Below, in pieces: positions 16,101 to 25,575 of a DNA stretch of 35,778 bases. A model generated the notes under the pieces. The model had not been told where the DNA came from and ran no database searches. It was given only the letters and a program-made list of their open reading frames with translations. The stretch spans positions 1-35,778 of the forward strand of contig NZ_VFRR01000036.1 of assembly GCF_006385675.1 (NCBI RefSeq). The letters run 5' to 3'. How positions within the stretch are numbered: position 1 is the first letter of the stretch; the number at the start of each line of letters is the position of its first letter. This DNA comes from Maribrevibacterium harenarium. Lineage in GTDB: Bacteria; Pseudomonadota; Gammaproteobacteria; Pseudomonadales; Marinomonadaceae. Made by a program: the position numbers and the translations under genes.

Positions 16101-17741
16101 CTACATATTGGGGTAGTTTGGTCCACCGCCGCCCTCTGGTGGGCACCATTGGATATTTTGTCCCATATCCTTGATATCGCAGGTCTTACAATGCAGGCAG
16201 TTTTGCCCATTGATTTGCAGCTTAGGTTGCCCATCTTCTTCGATCACTTCATAAACCCCCGCAGGGCAGTAACGTTGCGCCGGCTCTTGGTATAACGGGA
16301 TATTCACTTGATAGGGCAACTCGGGGTCAAGCAAACGCAAATGGCAGGGCTGGTCTTCTTCGTGATTGGTGTTAGATAAATACACCGAAGAAAGTTTATC
16401 GAAGCTCAATAGACCATCGGCTTTAGGGTATACCTTGGGTTGGCACTCTGCACTGGTTTTGAGTTGCTGATGATCATGGGTTTGATCCCGTAACTGGATT
16501 GGCAAGTTGCCACCAAACAGGTTCTGATCCAAGGTGTTGAAGGCTCCTCCCCAGAAAGCTCCGAACTTGTGAATAGCTGGACCAAAATGGCGACTGCTGA
16601 ATAATTCCTCGTAGAGCCAGCTTTGCTGGAAGCGATCGGTAAAAGTCGTGGCTTCCACCTCATCATTCAGAATGGCATCCAGCACCGCTTCAGCAGCCAG
16701 CAAACCGGACTTCATTGCCGTATGGCTGCCTTTGATGCGGGAGAAATTTAAGGTTCCGGCATCGCATCCCAGCAGTAAACCACCGGGGAAGGTCATTTTG
16801 GGAAGGGAATTAAAGCCCCCTTTGGTGATGGCTCTTGCACCGTAGCAAACCCGTTTGCCTCCCTTTAGATATTGGGATAGCACCGGGTGATGTTTCATAC
16901 GCTGGAACTCATCAAATGGGCTTAAGCCCGGGTGACGATAGTTTAAATCCACGATCAGACCGACGGCGACTTGCTGATTATCCGTATGGTAAAGGAAGAA
17001 GCCGCCATTGCTGTCGTCGGTTAATGGCCACCCGGAGCCATGAATGACCAACCCAGGTTGATGTTGCTCGGCTGGAATATCCCATAATTCTTTGATGCCA
17101 ATAGCATAATGTTGGGGATCTTTGCCGGCATTTAAGGCGAATTTTTCCATTAATTGTTTGCCTAGGTGGCCACGACTGCCCTCGGCAAAAAGGGTAAATT
17201 TGCCCTCCAAAATCATGCCAGGAATATAGCCTGACTTGGGCTGACCGTCTTTGTCGACACCCATATCTCCGGTCAAAATGCCGCGTACCGCTCCATTATC
17301 GTGGTAAACGATTTCCGCTGCCGGAAAGCCGGGGAAAATTTCGACACCAAGAGCCTCTGCCTGCTCCGCCAACCAGCGACACAGGTTGCCCAAGCTAATC
17401 AGATAGTTACCCTGGTTGTGCATGGTTTTAGGCGCCATCCAATTGGGAATCTGGATGTGTTGCTTAGCATCACGCAGCCATACAATCTGATCCTCGCTGG
17501 CGGGGGTGTGGAGTGGCGCACCACGCTGCTCCCAATCTGGGAACAGCTCGTTTAACGCTTTGGGGTCCATGACTGCGCCAGACAAAATATGCGCGCCCAC
17601 CTCTGAACCTTTTTCGATCACGCACACGGTGATTTCCTGGCCGTGTTCCTGGGCGAGTTGCTTCAAGCGGCAGGCTGCAGCCAGTCCAGTTACTCCAGCA
17701 CCGACGATGACCACATCAAAAGACATTACCTCGCGTTCCAT
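16101..17741 (-). CDS. Electron-transfer flavoprotein-ubiquinone oxidoreductase
   Basis: A 546-residue membrane-associated iron-sulfur flavoprotein that takes electrons from reduced ETF and reduces ubiquinone. The N-terminal FAD-binding motif is VVIVGAGVTGLAAACRL, followed by VIEKGSEVGAHILSGAV. The C-terminal 4Fe-4S domain has C515, C518, C521 (NCLHCKTC) and C533 (QWCPPEGGGG). Starting at MEREVM matches close relatives and is backed by an AGAGG box; an internal ATG at 17726 is an alternative. It is 9 nt downstream of the acyl-CoA dehydrogenase gene and in the same direction as etfB and etfA, placing the full electron route to the quinone pool in one cluster. Confidence 0.95.
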   Translation of the reverse strand: MEREVMSFDVVIVGAGVTGLAAACRLKQLAQEHGQEITVCVIEKGSEVGAHILSGAVMDPKALNELFPDWEQRGAPLHTPASEDQIVWLRDAKQHIQIPNWMAPKTMHNQGNYLISLGNLCRWLAEQAEALGVEIFPGFPAAEIVYHDNGAVRGILTGDMGVDKDGQPKSGYIPGMILEGKFTLFAEGSRGHLGKQLMEKFALNAGKDPQHYAIGIKELWDIPAEQHQPGLVIHGSGWPLTDDSNGGFFLYHTDNQQVAVGLIVDLNYRHPGLSPFDEFQRMKHHPVLSQYLKGGKRVCYGARAITKGGFNSLPKMTFPGGLLLGCDAGTLNFSRIKGSHTAMKSGLLAAEAVLDAILNDEVEATTFTDRFQQSWLYEELFSSRHFGPAIHKFGAFWGGAFNTLDQNLFGGNLPIQLRDQTHDHQQLKTSAECQPKVYPKADGLLSFDKLSSVYLSNTNHEEDQPCHLRLLDPELPYQVNIPLYQEPAQRYCPAGVYEVIEEDGQPKLQINGQNCLHCKTCDIKDMGQNIQWCPPEGGGGPNYPNM

Positions 17742-17750
17742 CTCTGCCTC

Positions 17751-19523
17751 TTATAATTGGTCAATAGTTAGGGCGAATGTACTGGTTAAGCCGCCCAAGA
17801 TGGTTTGTCCATGCTGGCGCGCACGCGGCAGGTAATGTTCCGCGAAAAATTGAGCGGTGCCCTGTTTACCTTGTAAAAAGGGCGTGCCATAACGGTTATC
17901 TTGGGACATCTGCTCACTGGCTTGTAATGCACTTTTGGCCATTAGCCATCCACCACATAAATAGCCCATCATCATCAGATAGTCGAAGCTAATAGTGCCG
18001 GCTAATTTTCGATCGGCACTGGCTTTGGTGAGTAACCAATCCTGCACCTGCTGTGCGACCTCCAGACTCGCTTCCAATTCTGTGGCGATAGCGATTAGGG
18101 TCGGCTCTCCAGTTAGGCTGAGTTGCTGGGTGTCCGTTTGCATTTCTGCGAGTAATTGTCCCAGTACGGCACCATTGTCACTGAGGGTTTTACGACCCAC
18201 CAGATCCAGCGCTTGAATGCCGGTGGTACCTTCATAAATCGGTAAAATTCGGGCATCGCGATAATGCTGCGCCGCCCCGGTTTCTTCTACGAATCCCATG
18301 CCGCCGTGTACTTGGATATTTAATGAGGTCACTTCTTGGGCTAGCTCGGTCATCCAACCTTTGACGATGGGAGTAAAGAACTCGACGCGAGCTTTGGCAG
18401 CCTGATCGCCGTGGTGTGCTCTGTCGATATCCGCTGCTGCCGTGAAGGCCAAGGCTCGCATGGCTTCACAACCGGACTTCATCGCCATCAGCATGCGACG
18501 TACATCTGGGTACTCGATGATGGCAATTTTGCGACCTTCTTTATTGGTGCCTTGGGTACGCTCTTTGGCAAAGGCGAGCGCCTGCTGGTAGGCACGCTCA
18601 GAAATAGACAATCCTTGTAAACCAACCGCTTGGCGGGCATGGTTCATCATGGTGAACATGTAGTTGAGCCCTTTATTCGGCTCACCGATTAAATACCCAA
18701 TAGCGCCATCGTTATCACCAAAGCTCATGGTGCAGGTCGGGCTAGCGTGAATACCGAGCTTGTGCTCTAGGGAAATACAGCGCACATCATTGAGTTCACC
18801 GGGTTGGCCCTGGTCGTCGAGTAGAAATTTCGGCACCAAAAATAACGAGATACCTTTTACGCCAGCAGGTGCGTCCGGCAAACGGGCGAGCACGAGATGA
18901 ATAATATTGGAGGTCATCTGATGATCCCCCCAAGTAATAAAGATCTTTTGTCCGCGGATCCGGTACTGCTCACCATCGGGGGTGGCTTTACAGGCAACGG
19001 CGGCCAAATCAGAGCCAGCGTTGGGCTCAGTTAGGTTCATGGTGCCCGCCCATTCCCCACTGATCAGTTGCGCTAGATAGCGTTGCTGCAGTTCGTCACT
19101 GCCGTGGGCAATTAATGCTTCTACAGCGCCTTGGCTTAGCATCGGGCATAGGGCAAATGCCATATTGGCGGAATGCCAGAGTTCGTTCACTGCAGTGCCT
19201 AACACGTGTGGCAACCCTTGGCCACCAAACTCTACGGGGCCAGTTAAGGTTGCCCAGCCATTTTCCACATACTGTTGATAAGCTTCGGCGTAGCCCGGTG
19301 TCTGCACGACTTTGTTATCAACCAGTTGGGCCCCTTGTTTATCCCCTTGGGCATTTAACGGTGCCAATACGTCGCTGGCTAATTTCCCTGCTTCTTGAAT
19401 CACCACATCGGCTAGCTCAAGGGAGGTATCCTCAAGCTGATAGTCCGCTGCCATTTGATCCAAGCCGACCAGTTGATCCAATACAAAGATGGCGTCTTGA
19501 TGTGGGGCGTTATAAATTGTCAT
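17751..19523 (-). CDS. Acyl-CoA dehydrogenase (DmdC-like long form)
   Basis: A 590-residue FAD enzyme that introduces the alpha,beta double bond in an acyl-CoA and hands electrons to ETF. It has the N-terminal helical domain, the middle beta domain (MNLTEPNAGSDLA, GQKIFITWGDH), the C-terminal helical domain with the catalytic base E431 in ILPIYEGTTGIQALD, and an extra C-terminal domain. About 590 residues is the size of the family that includes 3-methylmercaptopropionyl-CoA dehydrogenase DmdC, longer than ordinary short-chain dehydrogenases. A strong AGGAG box precedes the start. It lies between etfA (21 nt upstream) and ETF-QO. Acyl specificity is unknown; DmdC-type activity is only one option. 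Confidence 0.92.
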   Translation of the reverse strand: MTIYNAPHQDAIFVLDQLVGLDQMAADYQLEDTSLELADVVIQEAGKLASDVLAPLNAQGDKQGAQLVDNKVVQTPGYAEAYQQYVENGWATLTGPVEFGGQGLPHVLGTAVNELWHSANMAFALCPMLSQGAVEALIAHGSDELQQRYLAQLISGEWAGTMNLTEPNAGSDLAAVACKATPDGEQYRIRGQKIFITWGDHQMTSNIIHLVLARLPDAPAGVKGISLFLVPKFLLDDQGQPGELNDVRCISLEHKLGIHASPTCTMSFGDNDGAIGYLIGEPNKGLNYMFTMMNHARQAVGLQGLSISERAYQQALAFAKERTQGTNKEGRKIAIIEYPDVRRMLMAMKSGCEAMRALAFTAAADIDRAHHGDQAAKARVEFFTPIVKGWMTELAQEVTSLNIQVHGGMGFVEETGAAQHYRDARILPIYEGTTGIQALDLVGRKTLSDNGAVLGQLLAEMQTDTQQLSLTGEPTLIAIATELEASLEVAQQVQDWLLTKASADRKLAGTISFDYLMMMGYLCGGWLMAKSALQASEQMSQDNRYGTPFLQGKQGTAQFFAEHYLPRARQHGQTILGGLTSTFALTIDQL

Positions 19524-19544
19524 AGTCTGCTCCTAGGTATTGGC

Positions 19545-20480
19545 TTAAAGTTTGGCCGTCAGTTCTGGCAAGATTTCGAATAGATCACCCACTAAACCAT
19601 AGTCAGCTACGGAAAAGATGGGCGCGTCCTCGTCCTTATTGATGGCAACAATGACTTTGGAATCTTTCATGCCAGCCAAATGTTGAATCGCACCAGAAAT
19701 CCCCACTGCAAGGTACAGGTTTGGAGCGACCACTTGTCCGGTTTGACCCACTTGCAAATCGTTGGCGATAAAGCCCGCATCCACCGCCGCCCGAGAAGCA
19801 CCTACCGCGGCACCAAGTTTGTCGGCCAACTGGTAAACCAAGTTGAAGTTTTCCCCTGAGCCAAGACCGCGCCCACCGGAAACGACGATTTGGGCACTGC
19901 CCAGTTCAGGCCGTTCCGACTGACTTAACTGTTGTGATACAAACTGTACCGGCGAAGGGGTGAGCGCCACGTCGAGCTTGCTGATGTCTGCGACATTGGC
20001 AGCGGGAGTGGATGGCCATGGGTCAAAGGCGCTGCTACGGATGGTCAGAATATGACAAGCGGAACTAAGCTGAACCGTTGCAATGGCATTACCTGCGTAA
20101 ATAGGGCGCTGGTAAGTGTCGTGGCTGACAATCTTGGTGACATCCGAAACCGGGTTAACACCGCACAGTGCGGCAACCCGCGGCGCCAAATCTTTGCCAA
20201 AAGACGTGGATGCCATCAGGATGTGACTGTATTGCTCGGCCAAACTGGCAATAACGGGGGCCAAGGTTTCAGCGAAGGGCATAGCAAGTGCGCTGTCTTC
20301 TAGGGTCAGTACCCCATTTACTCCTTCAATGTTGGCAAGAGTTGCCGCCAACTCGCTGACTTGATCTCCGGCCACCAAGATATCTACTGGCTGATCGAGC
20401 TGTTTGGCAGCCCCTAGGGCAATGTAGGTAGCGGCTTTGATGTTGTTTTGGTTATGTTCGGCGATGACGAGTGTTTTCAT
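19545..20480 (-). CDS. etfA: Electron transfer flavoprotein subunit alpha
   Basis: A 311-residue alpha subunit of the ETF heterodimer, the soluble FAD carrier between acyl-CoA dehydrogenases and ETF-QO. The N-terminal domain begins KTLVIAEHN. The C-terminal FAD-binding domain shows VVSGGRGLGSGENF, AVGASRAAVDAGFI, the QVGQTGQVVAPNLYLAVGISGAIQH signature region and INKDEDAPIFSVADYG. Start supported by AAGGAG. It follows etfB by 10 nt. Confidence 0.96.
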   Translation of the reverse strand: MKTLVIAEHNQNNIKAATYIALGAAKQLDQPVDILVAGDQVSELAATLANIEGVNGVLTLEDSALAMPFAETLAPVIASLAEQYSHILMASTSFGKDLAPRVAALCGVNPVSDVTKIVSHDTYQRPIYAGNAIATVQLSSACHILTIRSSAFDPWPSTPAANVADISKLDVALTPSPVQFVSQQLSQSERPELGSAQIVVSGGRGLGSGENFNLVYQLADKLGAAVGASRAAVDAGFIANDLQVGQTGQVVAPNLYLAVGISGAIQHLAGMKDSKVIVAINKDEDAPIFSVADYGLVGDLFEILPELTAKL

Positions 20481-20490
20481 GGTGCGCTCC

Positions 20491-21240
20491 TTAGATAACC
20501 TTGGCTTCGTTGCGTAATTTATCGATCAGCTCATCGACGCTGGCGACTTTGCTACCACCTTGACGTTCTGCCGGGGCGTTGACAGCTAGCAGCTTTACAT
20601 CGTCGGTGAGGGTGATGCCTAGTTCCGCTAGGTTTTGTACCGCTAAAGGTTTGCGCTTGGCTTGCATTATCTTGGGCAGCGCGGCAAAGCGAGGCTCGTT
20701 TAACCGTAGGTCGGTGGTAATCACCGCAGGTAATGGCATGGAGACGGTGAGCAAGCCGCCGTCCACTTCGCGAGTGACCAAGGCTTGGTTGCCTTCAATC
20801 TTCACTGCTGAAGCACAAGTGGCTTGAGGGCAATTCAGTAGCGCCGCCAGCATTTGCCCCGTTTGATTGTTATCGGAGTCGATGGCTTGTTTTCCTAATA
20901 ACAGGAGATCCGCCTGTTCCTGTTGTTGAATGTTTGCCAAGATGCGAGCCACATCAAGGGCGCTGGGCGCAGTGGCACATTCCACTTGAATGCCCCGGTC
21001 ACCGCCAAGGGCGAGGGCCGCACGAATTTGCTCTTGGCAACTTTTATCGCCAATGGACACGACCACAATTTCATTGATCACGCCGGCTTCTTTTAAACGT
21101 ACCGCTTCTTCGACCGCAATTTCACAAAATGGGTTAATGGACATTTTGGTATTGCTTAAATCCACATCGGATTGATCCGCTTTGACGCGAACTTTTACGT
21201 TGTAATCAATAACTCGCTTAACGGCGACTAGCGCTTTCAT
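20491..21240 (-). CDS. etfB: Electron transfer flavoprotein subunit beta
   Basis: A 249-residue beta subunit of ETF, binding structural AMP. Signature segments are MKALVAVKRVIDYNVKV, SINPFCEIAVEEAVRLKEAG, LLLLGKQAIDSDNNQTGQM and the C-terminal SVDELIDKLRNEAKVI tail that contacts dehydrogenases. The frame extends upstream to 21279, but ATG 21240 has an AGAGGAA box and matches the family N-terminus. It is co-directional with the acyl-CoA ligase gene 54 nt upstream. Confidence 0.96.
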   Translation of the reverse strand: MKALVAVKRVIDYNVKVRVKADQSDVDLSNTKMSINPFCEIAVEEAVRLKEAGVINEIVVVSIGDKSCQEQIRAALALGGDRGIQVECATAPSALDVARILANIQQQEQADLLLLGKQAIDSDNNQTGQMLAALLNCPQATCASAVKIEGNQALVTREVDGGLLTVSMPLPAVITTDLRLNEPRFAALPKIMQAKRKPLAVQNLAELGITLTDDVKLLAVNAPAERQGGSKVASVDELIDKLRNEAKVI

Positions 21241-21294
21241 TTGGTTTTCCTCTAAATTTAACAGCCATATCTGACACAAGTTGTTGCGCGTGAC

Positions 21295-22947
21295 TTAAGA
21301 CGCTTGTTGGGTGTCGGTTAGGCTATTGGCTCTGTCTCTTAGTAGAAATTTCTGTACTTTGCCGGTAGATGTTTTCGGTAATGGTCCGAAAATAATGGTT
21401 TTTGGCACTTTAAAATGAGCCATATTGTCACGACAGAACTGAATAATGTCCCGGTCGGTGATGGGCGTACTGCCTTCTTTTAAGGTGATAAAAGCGCAAG
21501 GGGTCTCCCCCCATTTTTCATCCAGTTTGGCGACCACGGCGGCCTCTTGCACACTTGGATGACGGTAGAGCACGTCTTCCACTTCGATGCTGGAGATGTT
21601 TTCTCCACCGGAAATAATGATGTCTTTAGAACGATCTTTAATTTCGATGTAGCCGTCTTCATGCCATACCGCTAGATCGCCGGAATGGAACCAGCCACCG
21701 GCAAAGGCTTTTTCTGTGGTCGCTGGGTTCTTCAGGTAGCCTTTCATGACCAGGTTGCCACGCATAAAGATTTCACCAATGGTTTGGCCATCTTGGGCAA
21801 CGGGCTCTAGGGTGTCTGGGTTGGCAACCATTAGTCCCTCTAACATGGGTGCTTTGACGCCTTGGCGAGCTTTCAAGCGAGCCTTTTGCTCCGGCGTGGC
21901 CTCGTTCCAGTCATCTTTCCAAGCACAGTAGACACAAGGGCCATAAGTTTCAGTCAAGCCGTAAACATGAGTCACGTTAAAGCCGATCTTTTCCATATTG
22001 GCGATCACAGCTGCTGGTGGCGCAGCGCCGGCGGTCATTACATTCACCCCATGCTCAATACCCGCTTTCATACTCTCATCCGCGGAGTTGAGCATATTCA
22101 ACACAATCGGTGCCGCGCAGAAGTAACCGACTTTTTCCGTCTTGATGGCGTCAAATACATGGTCAGCTCGGACATGGCGCAAGCTGACACTGACACCCGC
22201 CATAGCCGCAATGACCCATGGGAAACACCAGCCGTTGCAATGGAACATAGGGAGTGTCCACAGGTAAACCGGGTGCTGTGTCATACCCCAAGACATGGCA
22301 TTGCTGATGGCGTTTAGATAAGCGCCGCGATGGTGATAGACCACGCCTTTTGGGTCGCCGGTAGTGCCGGAGGTGTAGTTCAGGGTAATGGCATCCCACT
22401 CATCTTGTACTTGTGGGTAATCGAATGCTTCATCACCTTGAGCCAATAGGGCTTCGTAATCCATAACACCGATCAGCTCGCCCCCGTCCCAAAGGGGATC
22501 GTCGATGTCGATGACCAAAGGCTTCTCCGTCAGAGTGGCAAGGGCCGCACTGACCACACCGCTAAATTCACGATCCACAAAGACAACCTTGGCCTGGGCG
22601 TGTTGCAGGATAAAAGCAATGGTCGGAGCATCCAAACGCGTATTGATGGAGTTAAGAATGGCCCCTGCCATCGGCACGGCGAAATGCAGCTCAAAGTGCT
22701 CGGAAATATTCGGGGCGATTACGGATACGGTATCGCCGCCCCGAATACCTTGTTGCGCCAGAGCACTCGCCAGCTTACGGCACCGGGTAAAGGTTTGGCT
22801 CCAAGTACGACGGAATTCGCCATGGACGGTAGCCAGTCGCTCTGGATAAATGCTTGCGGTACGCTCCAAAAAGGAAATGGGGCTTAACGGCGTGTAATTG
22901 GCGAGACCTTTATCCAAGTTGGTATCAAAGGCGGCGTTATTATTCAT
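21295..22947 (-). CDS. AMP-forming acyl-CoA ligase (DmdB-like)
   Basis: A 550-residue ANL-superfamily enzyme that activates a carboxylic acid with ATP and CoA to an acyl-CoA via an acyl-adenylate. The phosphate loop is YTSGTTGDPKGV, followed by LPMFHCNGWCFPW, typical of the plant AAE/DmdB-like branch. The adenylate motif is HVYGLTETYGP, the hinge includes GGWFHSGDLAV and IEIKDRSKDIIISGGENIS, and the catalytic lysine lies in LPKTSTGKVQKF. A GAGG box precedes the ATG. It sits between the enoyl-CoA hydratase and etfB. The branch includes methylmercaptopropionate and medium- or short-chain acid ligases, so substrate is undecided. Confidence 0.92.
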   Translation of the reverse strand: MNNNAAFDTNLDKGLANYTPLSPISFLERTASIYPERLATVHGEFRRTWSQTFTRCRKLASALAQQGIRGGDTVSVIAPNISEHFELHFAVPMAGAILNSINTRLDAPTIAFILQHAQAKVVFVDREFSGVVSAALATLTEKPLVIDIDDPLWDGGELIGVMDYEALLAQGDEAFDYPQVQDEWDAITLNYTSGTTGDPKGVVYHHRGAYLNAISNAMSWGMTQHPVYLWTLPMFHCNGWCFPWVIAAMAGVSVSLRHVRADHVFDAIKTEKVGYFCAAPIVLNMLNSADESMKAGIEHGVNVMTAGAAPPAAVIANMEKIGFNVTHVYGLTETYGPCVYCAWKDDWNEATPEQKARLKARQGVKAPMLEGLMVANPDTLEPVAQDGQTIGEIFMRGNLVMKGYLKNPATTEKAFAGGWFHSGDLAVWHEDGYIEIKDRSKDIIISGGENISSIEVEDVLYRHPSVQEAAVVAKLDEKWGETPCAFITLKEGSTPITDRDIIQFCRDNMAHFKVPKTIIFGPLPKTSTGKVQKFLLRDRANSLTDTQQAS

Positions 22948-22963
22948 ATTGTATGCCTCGTGA

Positions 22964-23764
22964 TTATTGTTCAGTTTTTGAAAGTGAAAAAGTGGCGCTG
23001 CGACGCTTTAGAAAGGCGGTCATGCCTTCCGTTTGATCCGCACCGCTGAAGCTCAGGGCGAACAATTCCGTCTCCATTTGGCAACCATATTGGAGATCTA
23101 AATTTTGCCCTTTGTGAATCAACTCTTTTGCTAGCGCTACCGCTGTGGGAGAGTTAGCCGCGATTTTGCGCCCATAGCTGAGACCTAACTCCAGCAGTTG
23201 ACTGGGTTCGGTCACTTGATTGCATAGTTGAATGCGTAGGGCTTCTGCAGCGTTTATGCGTTCCCCGGTTAAGATCATGCTCAGTGCGTGATTCTTACCC
23301 ACTATCCGCGCCAAACGCTGGGTGCCGCCAAACCCGGGTGGGATGCCAAGTGCCACCTCTGGCTGACCAAACGATGCGGTGTCACTGGCTAAAATAAAGT
23401 CACAGCTCAACGCCAGTTCACAGCCACCACCAAGGCAGTAACCATTTACCAAGGCGATTACCGGCACCGGAAATTGCTCTATGGTCGCCATAACCTGCAT
23501 TCCCAGTTGGGAAAACTCCCGAGCTTGTAGCGGCGTCATGGTTTGCATGGCGGCGATGTCGGCTCCCGCCACAAAGGCTTTTTCACCGGCGCCGGTGAGT
23601 AGTACAGCCCGCACATCGTCCTGTTGTTGCAACCAAGCAAAAGCCTCAAGCAGTGACGAAAGCACCGTTCCATTCAACGCGTTTAGGGCTTTGGGTCTAT
23701 CTATGGTGCAGCACCAAATACCCGGCTCCAGTTGCTCTAGCTGTAAATCGGTGAAACTAGCCAT
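22964..23764 (-). CDS. Enoyl-CoA hydratase/isomerase (crotonase family)
   Basis: A 266-residue crotonase-fold enzyme adding water across the 2-enoyl-CoA double bond. The oxyanion-hole and CoA-binding segment is AFVAGADIAAM. Both catalytic glutamates are present: E116 in GYCLGGGCELALSCDF and E136 in FGQPEVALGIPPGFGGTQR. This retention favours true hydratase activity over isomerase or hydrolase variants. Its start overlaps the end of the 3-hydroxyacyl-CoA dehydrogenase gene by 8 nt, with a GAGGTG box inside the upstream gene, consistent with translational coupling. Confidence 0.93.
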   Translation of the reverse strand: MASFTDLQLEQLEPGIWCCTIDRPKALNALNGTVLSSLLEAFAWLQQQDDVRAVLLTGAGEKAFVAGADIAAMQTMTPLQAREFSQLGMQVMATIEQFPVPVIALVNGYCLGGGCELALSCDFILASDTASFGQPEVALGIPPGFGGTQRLARIVGKNHALSMILTGERINAAEALRIQLCNQVTEPSQLLELGLSYGRKIAANSPTAVALAKELIHKGQNLDLQYGCQMETELFALSFSGADQTEGMTAFLKRRSATFSLSKTEQ

Positions 23765-24617
23765 GGGCTTTCACCTCATAATCAAAGAAGCCACGGCCCG
23801 ATTTTTTACCGAGCAGACCCGCAGCGACCATTTGTTTTAGCAGTGGGCAGGCGCGGTATTTAGGATCACCAAATTGGCTGTGCAGTACTTCCATAATGCT
23901 CAAGCAGGTATCTAAACCAATTAGGTCAGCTAGGGACAGCGGGCCAATCGGGTGCGCGGCACCAAGCTTCATGATTTGATCGATTTCTTCCGCCGTTGCG
24001 CAGCCTTCATCCAATACAAAAATGGCTTCGTTGATCATGGGTAATAGGATGCGATTCAGTACAAAAGCGGCACGATCTTTGACCGTAATGGCGACTTTTC
24101 CTGCTGCCTGAGCGACCTCGGTGACCGTGGCTTTGGTTTGCTCTGAAGTGCGCAAACCGGCGATGATTTCCACTAGCTGTAACAGTGGCACTGGGTTCAT
24201 AAAGTGCATCCCGATAAAGCGTTCAGGATGTGAGACACTGGCAGCCAAACGGGTAATAGAGATAGAGGAAGTATTGCTGGCAATAATGGCGTCGGTGCGA
24301 CAAATGCTGTCGAGCTGTTTGAACAGGGACACCTTAATGGACTCGGCTTCGGTAGCGGCTTCGATCACCAGGTCGGCATTGGCCAAGGTGTTGATATCCG
24401 TGTCCAGAGTCAGCAAAGCTAAGGGATCATGGGACAAATTCAGCATGCCCTTTTCGGTGAGTTTGGCGATGCTTTTTTGCGTCGTGCTGGCGGCTTTTTC
24501 TAGGGCCGTTTCCGATAAATCAACCAGTTGTACTGGATAACCAGCACAGATCATAACTTGAGCGATACCTTGCCCCATTTGCCCAGCACCGATAACGCCT
24601 ATTTGCTTAATCTTCAT
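23757..24617 (-). CDS. 3-hydroxyacyl-CoA (3-hydroxybutyryl-CoA) dehydrogenase
   Basis: A 286-residue NAD(P)-dependent dehydrogenase of the HBD/PaaH type, oxidising 3-hydroxyacyl-CoA to 3-ketoacyl-CoA. The Rossmann motif is IGVIGAGQMGQGIAQV (6-21). The catalytic region shows IASNTSSISITRLA and FIGMHFMNPVPLLQLVEII, and the C-terminal domain has AAHPIGPLSLADLIGLDT and GLLGKKSGRGFFDYE. It is a stand-alone protein of typical length, not a FadB fusion. It begins 23 nt after livM and is coupled to the hydratase downstream. Confidence 0.94.
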   Translation of the reverse strand: MKIKQIGVIGAGQMGQGIAQVMICAGYPVQLVDLSETALEKAASTTQKSIAKLTEKGMLNLSHDPLALLTLDTDINTLANADLVIEAATEAESIKVSLFKQLDSICRTDAIIASNTSSISITRLAASVSHPERFIGMHFMNPVPLLQLVEIIAGLRTSEQTKATVTEVAQAAGKVAITVKDRAAFVLNRILLPMINEAIFVLDEGCATAEEIDQIMKLGAAHPIGPLSLADLIGLDTCLSIMEVLHSQFGDPKYRACPLLKQMVAAGLLGKKSGRGFFDYEVKAHG

Positions 24618-24640
24618 CTTGTATCGTCCTAATCTAAGGG

Positions 24641-25564
24641 TTAGAAGTTGTTGCGACGGAATTTTTGCAGTTGACCAACGATGCCGCTGCGGAAGCTAAG
24701 AACACAGATAATGAACACTGCGCCCATAATGATGTGGAGGTAGTTGCCGAGCTCACCACCACTTAGGTAGTTCTGCATACTGACGATGACGCCAGCGCCA
24801 ACCAGCGGACCAAAAATAGTGCCAACGCCACCCACTAGGGTCATCAGGATGACCTCGCCAGACATATGCCAGTGCACATCGGTGAGGGAAGCAAGCTCAA
24901 ACACCAGTGTTTTAGTGGCCCCCGCGAGAGCTGACAAAGCCGCAGAGATGATGAATGCAATCCACTTATACTGATTCACATCGTAGCCAAGGGAGGTGGC
25001 GCGGCTTTCATTTTCACGAATGGCTTTCATTACTTGGCCAAAAGGGGAGTGCACGGTACGGTGAATCATCCAGAATCCGGCCACAAAGATGGCGAGCACG
25101 AAGTAGTACATAGTTTGATTATCAGACAGGTCGATCAAACCAAATACCTGACCCCGAGGAACCCCCTGCATGCCATCTTCACCCCCGGTGAATGGCGCTT
25201 GCAGGTAGAGGAAGAACACCAACTGGGCGAGGGCGAGGGTCACCATAGCGAAGTAGATGCCTTCCCGTTTCACCGCTAACTTGCCGAAAACAGCGCCCAA
25301 CAAACCACCACTCAAGGTGCCAGCGATAATGGCGATTTCTGGGGTGAGACCGCTGTTAATCATTAACCAGCCGGTGACATAGCCACCGGTACCGAGGAAA
25401 ACAGCGTGCCCAAATGACAGCAGCCCAGCAAAACCCAGCAATAAATTGAAGGCACTGGCGAACAGAGCAAAACAGAGAATCTTTGCTAGAAACACCGGGT
25501 AGATAAACATTGGCGCAACGAGCGCCACACCAAGTAACAAGATCATCAAAGGACGTGATTGCAT
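24641..25564 (-). CDS. livM: Branched-chain-type ABC transporter permease LivM
   Basis: A 307-residue inner-membrane permease of the HAAT family with about eight to ten helices. The FALFASAFNLLLGFAGLLSFGHA segment is characteristic of LivM. The cytoplasmic EAA-like coupling loop is about KAIRENESRATSLGYDVNQYKWIAF. It pairs with LivH and the ATPases LivG and LivF to import an amino acid or organic acid delivered by the binding protein. Start has an AGGAG box; 11 nt behind livH. Substrate of the system is not determined by sequence. Confidence 0.92.
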   Translation of the reverse strand: MQSRPLMILLLGVALVAPMFIYPVFLAKILCFALFASAFNLLLGFAGLLSFGHAVFLGTGGYVTGWLMINSGLTPEIAIIAGTLSGGLLGAVFGKLAVKREGIYFAMVTLALAQLVFFLYLQAPFTGGEDGMQGVPRGQVFGLIDLSDNQTMYYFVLAIFVAGFWMIHRTVHSPFGQVMKAIRENESRATSLGYDVNQYKWIAFIISAALSALAGATKTLVFELASLTDVHWHMSGEVILMTLVGGVGTIFGPLVGAGVIVSMQNYLSGGELGNYLHIIMGAVFIICVLSFRSGIVGQLQKFRRNNF

Positions 25565-25575
25565 AATTGTGACTC

